In this document: positions 1-9,388 of the stretch, one piece after another
Numbering within the stretch: the stretch's first letter is position 1
Layout of the letters: the number at the start of each line of letters is the position of its first letter
NCBI RefSeq assembly: GCF_003010965.1
Contig: NZ_PGGM01000009.1
Coordinates: 62,001-126,000 of the forward strand
DNA: 64,000 nucleotides
From: Phyllobacterium sophorae
GTDB taxonomy: Bacteria > Pseudomonadota > Alphaproteobacteria > Rhizobiales > Rhizobiaceae
Direction of reading: 5' to 3'
Notes under the pieces: generated by a model
Databases searched by the model: none
Seen by the model: the letters and a program-made list of their open reading frames with translations, nothing else
Told to the model about the DNA's origin: nothing
Program-made: the position numbers and the translations under genes

Positions 1-47
1 CAGGGAGTGGCATCCCACGGGCCGCGTCTCGCGCCTGCCCTTATCCG

Positions 48-956
48 TCAGGCGGTATCGTGTTCCATGGAAATCAGCATTTGTTTCAAACGCTTGATCA
101 AAGCATCCGCTGCAATGGAGAGCGGAACACCAGCAGCCTTGGCGAGACCGAACTCCTGTGTCAGGGGCGGGTCAAAGGGCCGGACGACCACTTCAGGGTC
201 CTTGCTGAGATTGGCAAAGAAGCTGCTGATGATCGCAACACCAAGACCATGTGCCGCAAAGGCAAAGGCTGAATTGTTGCTGTGCGTTTCGATCTTCACA
301 TTCTGCGGTACGCCCGCACGCCGGAAAACTTCATCCAGTTTCATGCGGTTTGGCCGGTTGCGACCGATAAGGATCAGGGGAACGCCACGCAAATCCTTTG
401 GCGTGATCGTTGCGAGGTCCGCCAGAGCGTGCCATTTGGGAATGACACAGACTTTGCGTCCGCTCGCAATCTTGTCCAGTTCAACCCCGGCGCTTTGCGG
501 ACCCTCGTAACGCAGGAAGCCGAAATCGACTGTTCGCTGCTCCACCAGGCGGGTAATGCGCATGGAGGTGTCGAAAAAAGTCTCGATGCGCACCCGCGGA
601 AAAGCCTTGTCGAAGTCGGCGAGCAGTGCCGGCGTCAGATGGTCGGCAAGGCTGTGAGGCAAGGCGATACGCACGGATTCCGGACCGACCGCCCCGCTGC
701 GCAGGTCCTGTGCGAGGTTGCTGAAACGATCGATGCTGGCGAGGACAAGATCGGCATCATAGGCCAGTTTTTCCGCTTCCGGCGTTGGGATGAGCCGGCC
801 CTTGTCCCGCGCGAACAATTGCAGCGACAAATCGGATTCAAGCTGCTGCAGCAGGCGGCTGACACCTGACTGGCTGAGACCCATCGCCCGTGCCGTTGCC
901 GTCGTCGAGCCGGTGACGAGCAGGGTCCGGAGAACTTCGAGTTGTCTGAAATTCAT
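48..956 (-). CDS. LysR-family transcriptional regulator
   Basis: A 302-residue DNA-binding regulator of normal LysR length. The N-terminal winged helix-turn-helix spans about residues 3-62 (starts MNFRQLEVLRTLL, recognition helix around SQSGVSRLLQQLE). A periplasmic-binding-like effector domain covers about 92-295. The ATG at 956 is chosen because it sits at the usual distance before the HTH; an upstream in-frame start would add 11 residues of no LysR character. It is divergent from bioR across 217 bp, so it may act on a promoter in that gap or on genes beyond the left edge. The effector and target are unknown; membership of the biotin regulon is not suggested by anything seen. Confidence 0.9.
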   Translation of the reverse strand: MNFRQLEVLRTLLVTGSTTATARAMGLSQSGVSRLLQQLESDLSLQLFARDKGRLIPTPEAEKLAYDADLVLASIDRFSNLAQDLRSGAVGPESVRIALPHSLADHLTPALLADFDKAFPRVRIETFFDTSMRITRLVEQRTVDFGFLRYEGPQSAGVELDKIASGRKVCVIPKWHALADLATITPKDLRGVPLILIGRNRPNRMKLDEVFRRAGVPQNVKIETHSNNSAFAFAAHGLGVAIISSFFANLSKDPEVVVRPFDPPLTQEFGLAKAAGVPLSIAADALIKRLKQMLISMEHDTA

Positions 957-1138
957 GGGTTTCCTTTTTGATGATTGAATTTCGATCATCCACTGCAGCT
1001 TCCGAGAGCTAGCGCATTACCTCGGGAATCGAAATCGATTTTTGCAAAGGATTTTGCGGAAGCTCAAATCGCCGGTACGCTCCAAATCGCGCCCGAAGGC
1101 AGCGTCCGGCGTTATATGCGGAAAAGATTGGGCCGGGC

Positions 1139-1170
1139 TCGACAGTCTCCCGGAAGCAAAATATCTATAA
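1139..1170 (+). promoter_or_regulatory. bioR promoter with BioR box overlapping the -10
   Basis: A -35-like TCGACA (1139-1144) is followed after 17 bp by a -10-like TATCTA (1162-1167). The sequence ATATCTATAA (1161-1170) matches the alphaproteobacterial BioR box half TTATCTATAA at nine of ten positions and covers the -10. The predicted transcription start falls on or next to the ATG at 1174, with no Shine-Dalgarno sequence at normal spacing, so the message could be leaderless. BioR autoregulation is known in related bacteria; the leaderless reading is inference. Confidence 0.6.
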
Positions 1171-1173
1171 AAC

Positions 1174-1842
1174 ATGACCGCAACGAATGAAGATACAATC
1201 GCCAGCCGCATCAGCCGCATCCTTGCTGACAGGATCGTAACCGGGCAACTGGAACCGGGGACGAAACTGCGCCAGGATCACATCGCCGAGGAGTTCGGAG
1301 CGAGCCATGTGCCCGTCCGCGAGGCGTTCCGCAAGCTTGAAGCGCAAGGGCTGGCGGTCAGCGAACCGCGCCGCGGCGTACGCGTCGCTTCCTTCGACCT
1401 GAAGCAAGTGCGGGAAGTTGCGCTCATGCGTGCGGAGCTCGAAGGACTTGCACTAAGACAGGCGGCGCCGCATTTGACGGCGTCGATTCTGGATGAGGCC
1501 GAAGAAGCAACTGTTGCCGGGGACAATTCGCGGGATGTGCGCTCCTGGGAGGACGCGAACCGGCGCTTTCACCGGTTGATCCTTGTTCCATGTGCAATGC
1601 CGCGTTTGCTTGCGGCGATCGATGATCTGCATTCGGTCAGCGCGCGCTTCCTGTTTTCGGCCTGGCGTTCCGATTGGGAAGTGCGCACGGATCACGACCA
1701 TCGCGCGATCCTGGGTTTTCTGCGCCAGGGCAATATTGACAATGCCGTCGTAGTGCTCGAACGCCACGTCCAATGGATCGGGCAAAAACCTGTCAAAAGC
1801 GCCACAGGATCGACACGGGACGCTTTTGCTATCGTCGGTTGA
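1174..1842 (+). CDS. bioR: GntR-family biotin operon repressor BioR
   Basis: A 222-residue GntR regulator of the FadR subfamily. The winged helix spans about residues 8-75 (recognition region HVPVREAFRKLEAQG). An alpha-helical FCD domain spans about 85-205 and carries candidate metal or ligand residues D127, H133, H176 and H198. Identification as BioR rests on position directly upstream of bioBFDAZ and on matches to the known BioR box (TTATAGATAA or its complement) in front of both this gene and bioB. BioR represses biotin synthesis genes in alphaproteobacteria such as Brucella and Agrobacterium, where no BirA repressor domain is used. Its own promoter carries a box ending 3 nt before the start codon, implying autoregulation. 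Confidence 0.88.
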   Translation: MTATNEDTIASRISRILADRIVTGQLEPGTKLRQDHIAEEFGASHVPVREAFRKLEAQGLAVSEPRRGVRVASFDLKQVREVALMRAELEGLALRQAAPHLTASILDEAEEATVAGDNSRDVRSWEDANRRFHRLILVPCAMPRLLAAIDDLHSVSARFLFSAWRSDWEVRTDHDHRAILGFLRQGNIDNAVVVLERHVQWIGQKPVKSATGSTRDAFAIVG

Positions 1843-2062
1843 CGGCCGCCTGCGGGTGAGAAGGCCAGGTGCGGGATTATTCGCTACCCGCCCTCGCGCA
1901 ATTTCCAGCACGAAGCAAGAGCCAGGATGCTGAAATCGTTTTCTTCCCACGGGTGAAAGTAAGGGCCGGCGCTGTCGGCGTCAGCCCGTTTTCCAAAGAA
2001 CTTGTGCTGGTTTCGGAAAGCCGTTGGTAACACGGTTGCGTTTTCGAACGCGGCAGGTAAAG

Positions 2063-2091
2063 TTATAGATAATTATGGATTCTATCTATAA
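2063..2091 (+). promoter_or_regulatory. Paired BioR operators upstream of bioB
   Basis: TTATAGATAA (2063-2072) and CTATCTATAA (2082-2091, nine of ten matches to the reverse complement) form an inverted pair 39-68 nt before the bioB start. A perfect -10 hexamer TATAAT (2087-2092) overlaps the second box, so bound BioR should block the polymerase. The BioR box consensus is established for alphaproteobacteria; the promoter assignment is inference because no good -35 was seen. Confidence 0.8.
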
Positions 2092-2130
2092 TTGGTCGCA
2101 TTCCCCCTGAAGAGCCGAGGAAATCCCCGT

Positions 2131-3135
2131 ATGCCAGAAGCTTCAACGTTGAAATACGATGGTTCAACTCTGTCCGTTTGCGCAGAAGAGCGTTGGAATT
2201 TGTCGGATGCGAGAAAAATCTATAATTTGCCTTTCAACGATCTGCTGTTTCAGGCGCACAGCGTCCACCGCGAAGGCTTTGACCCCAACGCCGTGCAATT
2301 GAGCCGGCTTTTGTCGATCAAGACAGGGGGGTGCCCGGAGGATTGTGGGTATTGCAGCCAATCCGCGCACAATCCCACCGGCCTTAAAGCTTCCAAATTG
2401 ATGGAGGTCGAGTGCGTCCTTGCCGAGGCCCGCAAGGCCAAGGAGGGCGGTGCGACACGCTATTGTATGGGTGCCGCCTGGCGCAGCCCGAAAGACCGCG
2501 ACATGGAGACGATCGTCGCCATGGTCGAGGGCGTCCGGGAGCTTGGAATGGAAACCTGCATGACGCTCGGCATGCTATCGCCGGCGCAGGCGGCAAGGCT
2601 CGGCAATGCCGGCCTTGATTACTACAATCACAACATCGACACGTCGGAACGCTTCTACAGCGAAATTATCAGCACACGTACATTCGCGGACCGCCTGGAG
2701 ACGCTCGCGAATGTGCGGGAGGCGGGAATCAAGGTTTGCGCGGGCGGCATCCTCGGCATGGGCGAAACCACCGATGATCATATCGCCATGCTGGTGACGC
2801 TCGCCAATCTGCCGGTTCCTCCTGAAAGCGTGCCGATCAACATGCTGATACCCATCCCCGGATCGAAGCTTGGGAATGCAACGCCGGTTGATCCACTTGA
2901 GTTTGTCCGTGCGATAGCGCTCGCTCGCATTCTCATGCCAAGAACCCATGTCCGTCTCTCGGCGGGGCGCACGGAGATGAGCGACGAGATGCAGGCGCTG
3001 TGTTTCTTTGCTGGCGCAAATTCAATCTTTGTCGGCGACACGCTGCTGACCGCGGATAACCCCGGCGAAGATCATGACGCCGGGCTGTTTCGCCGTCTCG
3101 GTCTGAAGCCGATGGCGCTGGGTGCTGCTGAATGA
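2131..3135 (+). CDS. bioB: Biotin synthase
   Basis: BioB inserts sulfur into dethiobiotin to make biotin, the last step of the pathway, using radical SAM chemistry and an auxiliary iron-sulfur cluster as sulfur donor. The 334-residue protein has the radical SAM motif CPEDCGYC with cluster cysteines C68, C72 and C75, and later conserved blocks such as GGILGMGE and HVRLSAGR. The ATG at 2131 follows a GAGG ribosome site; an upstream TTG at 2092 would add 13 unconserved residues and lies inside the operator region. First gene of the bioBFDAZ operon; its stop overlaps the bioF start as ATGA. Confidence 0.97.
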   Translation: MPEASTLKYDGSTLSVCAEERWNLSDARKIYNLPFNDLLFQAHSVHREGFDPNAVQLSRLLSIKTGGCPEDCGYCSQSAHNPTGLKASKLMEVECVLAEARKAKEGGATRYCMGAAWRSPKDRDMETIVAMVEGVRELGMETCMTLGMLSPAQAARLGNAGLDYYNHNIDTSERFYSEIISTRTFADRLETLANVREAGIKVCAGGILGMGETTDDHIAMLVTLANLPVPPESVPINMLIPIPGSKLGNATPVDPLEFVRAIALARILMPRTHVRLSAGRTEMSDEMQALCFFAGANSIFVGDTLLTADNPGEDHDAGLFRRLGLKPMALGAAE

Positions 3136-4277
3136 CGACCGAACGTCTTGCCCGCTACGCAAAGACGCTGAGCGGGCTGGAGCGGAAGGGGCGGCGGCGG
3201 GCGCTCGCACCACAGGGTGGTATCGATTTCACATCGAACGACTATCTTGGTCTTGCCAACTCACCGCGTATCAATTCGGCAATTGCCGGGGCCTTGGAGC
3301 GCGGGGTTGCCGTTGGCTCGGGCGGGTCGCGTCTGTTGCGGGGCAATCACCCGGAACATGAGGCCCTGGAGGCAGATGCAGCCGCTTTTTTCGGAACCGG
3401 CCGGGCGCTCTATTTTGGCAGTGGCTATACCGCCAATGCCGCACTTTTTTCAACGCTGCCGCAGCGGGATGATCTCATCGTACACGATGCTCTGATCCAC
3501 GCCAGTGCGCATGAGGGCATCGCGGCCAGCCGGGCAGGGGCAGTCGCCGCACGGCACAATGATGTTGCTGATTTCGAGGACGCGATCGCAAGGTGGCGCA
3601 AAGACGGGGGGAGGGGGCACCCCTGGATCGCCGTCGAGAGCCTCTATTCGATGGATGGTGACCGCGCGCCGCTGGCGGAGCTCCTTGGCCTGGCACAAAG
3701 GCATGACGGCTTCCTTGTAATCGACGAGGCGCATGCGACCGGCGTCTTCGGCTCCGGCGGCCGGGGCTTTGCTGCAGGCATCGAGAGCCGGGACAATGTC
3801 ATCCTGCTCCACACGTGCGGGAAAGCACTTGGCGTTTCCGGTGCGCTTGTTGGCGCCAGCAGCCTGATTTGCGATTACCTCGTAAACCGCGCGCGCTCTT
3901 TCATCTACTCCACGGCTCCTTCGCCGCTGATGGCCGCAGGCGTTCGCGAAGCCCTGAAGATCCTGGTCGACGAACCGCGCCGCCGCGCGGATTTCGAGGA
4001 ACTCTGGACCTTTGCCAATACCCAACTGACTGCCGTGCTTGGTGTCGAAGGCAGCGGATCGCAAATACTGCCGGTGATCATCGGCGACAATGGTCGCGCG
4101 ATACGCATTGCGGAACGCATGCGTGCGGAAGGTTTCGATATCCGCGCGATTCGCCCTCCCACGGTTCCCGAAGGGACGGCGCGCTTGAGAATTGCCATAA
4201 CCCTCAATGTCGACAGGCCCGCCATCATCCGCATGTTCGATACGCTCGCATCCATATCCGTCGAGGCGGCAGCATGA
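3132..4277 (+). CDS. bioF: 8-amino-7-oxononanoate synthase
   Basis: A PLP enzyme of the alpha-oxoamine synthase family that condenses pimeloyl-ACP (or CoA) with L-alanine to give 8-amino-7-oxononanoate. The 381-residue length is typical. Visible landmarks are the [10 protein letters not shown] start block (33-42), DEAHATG (198-204, PLP-ring and phosphate contacts) and HTCGKALG with Schiff-base lysine K231. Start and stop both overlap neighbours by the ATGA arrangement, indicating tight translational coupling with bioB and bioD. Confidence 0.96.
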   Translation: MTTERLARYAKTLSGLERKGRRRALAPQGGIDFTSNDYLGLANSPRINSAIAGALERGVAVGSGGSRLLRGNHPEHEALEADAAAFFGTGRALYFGSGYTANAALFSTLPQRDDLIVHDALIHASAHEGIAASRAGAVAARHNDVADFEDAIARWRKDGGRGHPWIAVESLYSMDGDRAPLAELLGLAQRHDGFLVIDEAHATGVFGSGGRGFAAGIESRDNVILLHTCGKALGVSGALVGASSLICDYLVNRARSFIYSTAPSPLMAAGVREALKILVDEPRRRADFEELWTFANTQLTAVLGVEGSGSQILPVIIGDNGRAIRIAERMRAEGFDIRAIRPPTVPEGTARLRIAITLNVDRPAIIRMFDTLASISVEAAA

Positions 4278-4912
4278 CGCGCCGTTTTGTCATTACGGGC
4301 ACAGACACCAATATCGGCAAGACAGTGTTCTCGGCGGCATTGGCCGATGCGCTGGGTGCATGCTACTGGAAGCCCGTCCAATCAGGGCTTGAAGGCGAAA
4401 CGGACAGTGAGACGGTGTTGCGTCTCGGCCGGATACCATCCTCGCGCGTATTCCGCGAGGCGTGGCGGCTCCATACGCCGGCTTCGCCGCATCTTGCTGC
4501 CAGAATCGACGATGTCCGCATCGTTCCGGAAGCGCTGTCTCCGCCGCCGACGCAGTCTCCGCTCATTATCGAGGGGGCGGGCGGTGTGCTGGTCCCCTTG
4601 ACCGAACGTCAGGTGTTTGCCGATGTCTTTGCCCGCTGGCAGATACCGGTCATCCTCTGCGCCCGTACCGGACTTGGAACCATCAATCATACGCTGCTGT
4701 CACTCGAGGCCTTGCGCTGCCGTTCCATTCCGGTTTTCGGTGTCGTTTTCATCGGGGATGAACAAGCGGACACGCAAGGCATCATCGCGGAACTGGGGCA
4801 GGTGAATTGTCTCGGCCGTCTGCCGTTGCTTGACCCGCTGACGCCCGGCACCCTCGCCCGGGCCTTCCACGACCATTTCGATATCTCCTGTTTTCAGAAA
4901 GCGTCGCAATGA
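4274..4912 (+). CDS. bioD: Dethiobiotin synthetase
   Basis: ATP-dependent carboxylase that closes the ureido ring of 7,8-diaminononanoate to give dethiobiotin. The protein is 212 residues with an N-terminal P-loop, GTDTNIGKT (9-17), and the EGAGG block near residue 100 that is typical of BioD. The start at 4274 overlaps the bioF stop (ATGA). A longer same-frame reading into bioF is rejected because the P-loop must lie near the N-terminus. Third gene of the operon. Confidence 0.95.
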   Translation: MTRRFVITGTDTNIGKTVFSAALADALGACYWKPVQSGLEGETDSETVLRLGRIPSSRVFREAWRLHTPASPHLAARIDDVRIVPEALSPPPTQSPLIIEGAGGVLVPLTERQVFADVFARWQIPVILCARTGLGTINHTLLSLEALRCRSIPVFGVVFIGDEQADTQGIIAELGQVNCLGRLPLLDPLTPGTLARAFHDHFDISCFQKASQ

Positions 4913-6174
4913 CCCGATCGCCCGTCTGGCACCCCTTTACCCAGCATGCGCTGGAACCGGCCATGAGGCGCATTGTAAGGACGGAAGGCGCCTATCTCCT
5001 CGATGAACAAGGGCACGCAATCCTCGACGCGATTTCCTCCTGGTGGGTGATCACGCATGGCCATCGGCATCCCTTGATCATGGATGCGATCCGCCGTGCG
5101 TCCGGGCTCTATGACCAGATCATCTTTGCCGAATATACCCACGAACCGGCCGAGGAACTGGCGAGAGGGCTGGTCGCCATCGCTCCGGCCGGTCTGGACC
5201 ATGTATTCTACTCCGACAGCGGGTCGACCTGTGTCGAGGTAGCGCTGAAGATGGCCCTCGGTTTCTTCCACAATTCCGGTGCGCCGCGTTCCCGCATCGT
5301 CGTCATGGAGCATGGCTACCACGGCGACACGATCGGTACGATGTCGGCTGGCGAACGGGGGGTCTTCAACGCCGCCTATGAGCCGATGCTTTATGGTGTC
5401 GATCGTCTGCCTTTTCCCGTACCGGGACATGAGCAGGACACGCTCGATGCGTTCGAAAGGTTCTGCCGGAGCGGGCAGGTTGCGGCCCTGCTGATTGAAC
5501 CATTGATCCTTGGGGCGGGAGGTATGCGGATGTATCCCGCGTGGCTTCTGACCGAGCTCAAGGCGATCGCAACAAGGCACGGCAGCCTGATGATCGCCGA
5601 CGAGGTGATGACCGGCTGGGGCCGCACCGGCACTCTGTTCGCCTGCGAGCAGGCGAACCTCGCTCCGGATATCCTGTGCACTTCCAAGGGGCTGACCGGC
5701 GGATCGCTGCCGCTGGCGGCGACTTTGTGTTCGGCCGGGATTTTTGATGCGCATCTGTCTAGCGATCGGAGCCGCACGTTCTTTCATTCAAGCTCCTATA
5801 CCGCCAATCCGATCGCCTGCGCCGCAGGGCTGGCCAATCTTGCCGTGTGGAAGACGGAGCCGGTGGGGACCCGCATCCATTCGCTTGAAGCCATGCACCG
5901 GACACGGCTGGAACGCTTCAGGACGGATCGCCGCTTTGCCAATGTGCGTCAAACAGGAACGATCGTCGCGCTTGACGTGAATGTTCCGGCTGCCGGTTAT
6001 CTTTCCGAAGCGGGGCCGAAGCTCCGATCGTTCTTTCGCGCAAGGAATCTGCTGATCCGGCCACTTGGCAATGTGATCTATCTGATGACGCCCTATTGCG
6101 TGACGGCGGAAGATCTCGACCGGGCCTATGACGCGATCGACGAGGCAGCGAATTTGTTTGCAGGCGATCAATGA
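4909..6174 (+). CDS. bioA: Adenosylmethionine-8-amino-7-oxononanoate aminotransferase
   Basis: A class III PLP aminotransferase (421 residues) that converts 8-amino-7-oxononanoate to 7,8-diaminononanoate with S-adenosylmethionine as the usual amino donor. Seen directly: N-terminal HPFTQ (8-12), the SSWWV block (43-47) typical of BioA substrate pockets, [10 protein letters not shown] (101-110), [13 protein letters not shown] (229-241, with D231) and the Schiff-base lysine K260 in CTSKGLTGG. Overlaps bioD and bioZ by ATGA. Confidence 0.96.
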   Translation: MTRSPVWHPFTQHALEPAMRRIVRTEGAYLLDEQGHAILDAISSWWVITHGHRHPLIMDAIRRASGLYDQIIFAEYTHEPAEELARGLVAIAPAGLDHVFYSDSGSTCVEVALKMALGFFHNSGAPRSRIVVMEHGYHGDTIGTMSAGERGVFNAAYEPMLYGVDRLPFPVPGHEQDTLDAFERFCRSGQVAALLIEPLILGAGGMRMYPAWLLTELKAIATRHGSLMIADEVMTGWGRTGTLFACEQANLAPDILCTSKGLTGGSLPLAATLCSAGIFDAHLSSDRSRTFFHSSSYTANPIACAAGLANLAVWKTEPVGTRIHSLEAMHRTRLERFRTDRRFANVRQTGTIVALDVNVPAAGYLSEAGPKLRSFFRARNLLIRPLGNVIYLMTPYCVTAEDLDRAYDAIDEAANLFAGDQ

Positions 6175-7160
6175 GCCGGGTGGCGGCAAGCCGTATCGCC
6201 GGGTTCGGCCATTATGCGCCGCAGCGCCGTATCGGCAATGCGCAGATCGAGGGCGAGCTCGGTCTCGAACCGGGCTGGATCGAGCGCCGGACAGGCATCC
6301 GATCGCGGCGTTGGGCCCTGGACGGAGAACTGCTTACCGACCTTGCAGCCAAGGCCGGTGCTGCGGCGCTTGAGGATGGCGATATCGACCACGGCGAAAT
6401 CGCCTTGACTATCCTCGCCACGTCGACGCCGGATCATCTGCTGCCGCCCTCGGCTCCGTTGCTCGCCCATCGTCTTGGCCTGGCAAATTCTGGCGCCATT
6501 GATCTCGCCGGTGCCTGTTCAGGATTTATCTATGCCCTGACGCTTGCCGACGGTTTCGTCCGCAGTCAGGGACGGCCTGTTCTCGTGGTGGCTGCCAATA
6601 TTCTGAGCCGGCGCATCAATCCCGCAGAACGTGCCAGCGCCGTGCTTTTTGCCGATGCGGCGGGCGCCGTCGTTCTGGTCCCGGCAGACAATACGGAACA
6701 GGGACTCCTCGGCGTGGATCTCGCGGCCGATGGAAGCCGCTACGACCTGATTTCGATTCCGGCAGGAGGTTCCAAACAACCATTTGCTGCGGGCATGGCG
6801 GCGGAGGAATGCCTGATGACCATGCGTGATGGCCGGGAGATGTTTGCCCAGGCCGTGCACATGATGACCCTTTGCGCCAGACGGGCGCTGGCAAGCGCGG
6901 AGCTTCAGCCGGCAGACGTGTCGAGGTTTGTGCCGCATCAGGCCAATGCCCGCATCTTCGACGTTGTTGGCGAGCACGTGGGGATTGAGCCCGGAAGGAT
7001 CATTCGCACCATCGCTGAATACGGCAACTCCTCGGCTGCAACCATTCCGCTCTCACTGTCGCTGGCCCATGATGCACGACCGTTTGTTGCGGGGGAAAAA
7101 TTGCTGCTGACCGCAGCCGGTGCCGGGTTGACCGGCGGTGCCGTGGTCTGGGGCATTTAA
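6171..7160 (+). CDS. bioZ: BioZ, KAS III-like enzyme of pimeloyl precursor synthesis
   Basis: A 329-residue beta-ketoacyl-ACP synthase III-like protein. The catalytic triad is visible as C116 (LAGACSGF), H256 (VPHQANA) and N286 (EYGNSSAAT). In alphaproteobacteria BioZ supplies the pimeloyl chain by condensing a glutaryl thioester, derived from lysine breakdown, with malonyl-ACP, replacing the BioC-BioH route. Position as last gene of bioBFDAZ, coupled to bioA by ATGA, separates it from the housekeeping fabH. No convincing intrinsic terminator was seen in the 120 bp after it. Confidence 0.93.
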   Translation: MSRVAASRIAGFGHYAPQRRIGNAQIEGELGLEPGWIERRTGIRSRRWALDGELLTDLAAKAGAAALEDGDIDHGEIALTILATSTPDHLLPPSAPLLAHRLGLANSGAIDLAGACSGFIYALTLADGFVRSQGRPVLVVAANILSRRINPAERASAVLFADAAGAVVLVPADNTEQGLLGVDLAADGSRYDLISIPAGGSKQPFAAGMAAEECLMTMRDGREMFAQAVHMMTLCARRALASAELQPADVSRFVPHQANARIFDVVGEHVGIEPGRIIRTIAEYGNSSAATIPLSLSLAHDARPFVAGEKLLLTAAGAGLTGGAVVWGI

Positions 7161-7279
7161 TCAGAACTGGCGCGATTTTTGGCTCGAATATCGGGGGATT
7201 TGGCCCAAAACCGAGCGAATTTGACCAGAGTTTTTCAACCTACGCACGCATTTCAGATGTGGGCGGTAGTATCCAGGGC

Positions 7280-7612
7280 CTATCGCACGCAGATTGTGGA
7301 TCGCGTCAAAAACCTCACTTCCCTTCCGTTATCGAGCGAGAACATGCCGCCTCGTCCCGGGACGACATCGATGATGAGATCGGTGTGCTTCCAGACCTCA
7401 TGTTGGGATGCGCTCATATATACTGGTGCGCCGCCGATTTCACCCAGGCAAACATCCTGATCTCCAATGATGAAATCCCCTTGGGCGTAACACATCGGGG
7501 AAGACCCATCGCAGCAGCCCCCGGATTGGTGGAACAGGATGGGACCATATTCCGACTGCAAGGTTGCGATCAGCTCAAGGGCTGCCGGTGTGGCACTGAC
7601 TTTGTCTTCCAT
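7280..7612 (-). CDS. DUF779 family protein
   Basis: A 110-residue soluble protein of the DUF779 family, commonly found next to acetaldehyde-type aldehyde dehydrogenases. It has a cysteine-rich block HQSGGCCDGSSPMCYAQGDF and a further Cys, consistent with metal binding, though this has not been shown from sequence alone. GGGAGAG precedes the ATG at 7612 at proper spacing. It follows the aldehyde dehydrogenase gene by 69 bp on the same strand, with a strong inverted repeat between them, so the two are probably co-transcribed but separately tuned. The biochemical role is unknown. Confidence 0.85.
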   Translation of the reverse strand: MEDKVSATPAALELIATLQSEYGPILFHQSGGCCDGSSPMCYAQGDFIIGDQDVCLGEIGGAPVYMSASQHEVWKHTDLIIDVVPGRGGMFSLDNGREVRFLTRSTICVR

Positions 7613-7631
7613 GATGCTCTCCCTGGAGAAT

Positions 7632-7661
7632 CCATCGATAGCGCTGTGCCGCTATCGATGG
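7632..7661. repeat. 12-bp perfect inverted repeat between two co-directional genes
   Basis: CCATCGATAGCG (7632-7643) and CGCTATCGATGG (7650-7661) are perfect complements separated by a 6-nt loop. It lies between the aldehyde dehydrogenase stop and the DUF779 start on the minus strand. There is no T-run, so it is more likely an RNA-processing or stability hairpin, or an operator, than a terminator. Confidence 0.75.
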
Positions 7662-7681
7662 TTCGCTACGATCAAGACGTC

Positions 7682-9199
7682 TTAGAAGAAGCCGAGTTTC
7701 CTGGGGCTGTAGCTGACGAGCATATTCTTGGTCTGCTGGTAATGATCCAGCATTTTCAAATGGTTCTCCCGGCCGATACCGGATTGCTTGTAGCCGCCGA
7801 ACGCAGCATGCGCCGGGTAGGCATGATAGCAATTGGTCCAGACGCGCCCGGCCTGAATTGCGCGGCCGAAGCGGTAGCAGGTATTGGCGTCACGGCTCCA
7901 GATCCCAGCGCCCAAGCCATATAGCGTGTCGTTGGCTATCGATAGCGCCTCGTCATTATCCTTGAAGGTCGTCACCGAAACGACTGGTCCGAAAATCTCC
8001 TCCTGGAAAATCCGCATGCGATTGTGGCCCTTGAATACTGTCGGCTGGACATAGAAGCCGCCCGCCAGATCGCCGGCAAGAACATTGCGCACACCGCCGG
8101 TCAGCACCTCGGCACCCTCCTGTTTGCCAATGTCGATATAGGAGAGGATCTTCTCCAGCTGCTCGCTTGATGCCTGCGCACCGATCATCGTTGCCGGATC
8201 CAGCGGATCGCCTTGCACGATCGCCTCAACCCGTTTCAGTGCACGCTCCATGAACCTGTCGTAAATGGCTTCATGGATGAGGGCGCGGCTTGGGCACGTA
8301 CATACCTCGCCCTGATTTAACGCAAACATAACAAAGCCTTCGATCGCCTTGTCGAAAAAGTCGTCATCTTCGGCGGTCACGTCCTTGAAGAAGATATTGG
8401 GCGATTTGCCACCGAGTTCGAGCGTTACCGGTATGAGGTTTTGGCTGGCATATTGCATGATGAGGCGGCCGGTCGTCGTCTCGCCTGTGAAGGCAATCTT
8501 GGCAATGCGCGGGCTCGATGCCAGTGGCTTGCCTGCCTCCAGCCCGAAACCGTTGACAATGTTGAGCACACCCGGCGGCAGGATATCTGCGATCAGTTCG
8601 GCCAGTACCAGAATCGATGCAGGTGTCTGTTCCGCTGGTTTCAAGACGACGCAGTTGCCGGCAGCCAGCGCCGGCGCCAGTTTCCAAACGGCCATCAGGA
8701 TCGGGAAATTCCACGGAATGATCTGGCCGACAACGCCAAGCGGCTCGTGAAAATGATAAGCGACCGTGTCATGGTCGATCTCGGAGATTCCACCTTCCTG
8801 GGCGCGGATCACGCCAGCGAAATAGCGAAAATGATCGATGGCCAGCGGCAGATCTGCGGCAGTTGTCTCGCGTATCGGTTTGCCATTGTCCCAGGTTTCG
8901 GCCTGGGCAAGCACGTCGAGATTGTCTTCCATCACTTGCGCGATCCTGTTGAGAATGACGCTGCGCCCGGCAGGGCTTGTGCGGCCCCAAGCGTCTTTCG
9001 CAGCATGCGCCGCATCCAGCGCCGCCTCGACATCGCTAGCGTCGGACCTGGCGATTTCACAAAGGACCTGCCCATTTACCGGCGACGTGTTCTCGAAATA
9101 GCGCCCAGCTTTCGGCTCGACGAATTCGCCGCCGATGAAATTGCCATAACGCTTCTTGAAGTTGGGCTTGATTGTTCGGTTGAATTCCACCTTGTTCAC
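7682..9199 (-). CDS. NAD-dependent aldehyde dehydrogenase (AcoD/ExaC type)
   Basis: A 505-residue aldehyde dehydrogenase most like the acetaldehyde/chloroacetaldehyde enzymes that travel with DUF779. Catalytic and cofactor features are intact: N164 in PWNF, E261 in LELGGKSP and nucleophile C300 in [11 protein letters not shown]. The GTG at 9199 is chosen because GGGAGGA lies just upstream and the protein then begins [12 protein letters not shown], as expected for the family; an earlier start would add 34 unconserved residues. The gene is followed by DUF779 and preceded by a 24-bp palindrome and a GAF-HTH regulator gene, which together suggest aldehyde- or alcohol-responsive control. Confidence 0.93.
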   Translation of the reverse strand: MNKVEFNRTIKPNFKKRYGNFIGGEFVEPKAGRYFENTSPVNGQVLCEIARSDASDVEAALDAAHAAKDAWGRTSPAGRSVILNRIAQVMEDNLDVLAQAETWDNGKPIRETTAADLPLAIDHFRYFAGVIRAQEGGISEIDHDTVAYHFHEPLGVVGQIIPWNFPILMAVWKLAPALAAGNCVVLKPAEQTPASILVLAELIADILPPGVLNIVNGFGLEAGKPLASSPRIAKIAFTGETTTGRLIMQYASQNLIPVTLELGGKSPNIFFKDVTAEDDDFFDKAIEGFVMFALNQGEVCTCPSRALIHEAIYDRFMERALKRVEAIVQGDPLDPATMIGAQASSEQLEKILSYIDIGKQEGAEVLTGGVRNVLAGDLAGGFYVQPTVFKGHNRMRIFQEEIFGPVVSVTTFKDNDEALSIANDTLYGLGAGIWSRDANTCYRFGRAIQAGRVWTNCYHAYPAHAAFGGYKQSGIGRENHLKMLDHYQQTKNMLVSYSPRKLGFF

Positions 9200-9333
9200 G
9201 GATTTTCCTCCCTTGCATTGCAACTTGCTCCTGCAAGCCGGCTGCGCTGAAAACACCACCTCCTGCGGTGTCGAAGGTAAGGATTGCGCTCTATGGCTCA
9301 TGTGTCAGCCCAGCCAGGACAACATCGCCGGTG

Positions 9334-9357
9334 AACTGTCGCAGTTCTGCGACAGTT
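9334..9357. promoter_or_regulatory. Perfect 11-bp inverted repeat, likely operator of the aldehyde dehydrogenase operon
   Basis: AACTGTCGCAG (9334-9344) and CTGCGACAGTT (9347-9357) are perfect reverse complements separated by TT. The element lies 135-158 bp upstream of the dehydrogenase GTG and just past the stop codon of the GAF-HTH regulator, the expected position for an activator site. The sigma-54 -24/-12 signature was sought in this gap and not found convincingly. Confidence 0.7.
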
Positions 9358-9388
9358 GGAAGTAGCAATCGCTGGACGAGATGCCTGA

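Noticed and set aside
3815..4273. Upstream extension of bioD into bioF
   Set aside because: It would overlap bioF by about 460 bp and push the P-loop, normally at the N-terminus, to residue 160; the ATG at 4274 is coupled to bioF as ATGA.
7161..7279. Possible intrinsic terminator after bioZ
   Set aside because: Only short, imperfect complementarities (about 5 bp) were seen and no stem with a T-run.
9200..9388. Possible sigma-54 promoter upstream of the aldehyde dehydrogenase
   Set aside because: The best match on the minus strand keeps only about half of the conserved -24/-12 bases, and the neighbouring regulator lacks the domain needed for sigma-54 activation.
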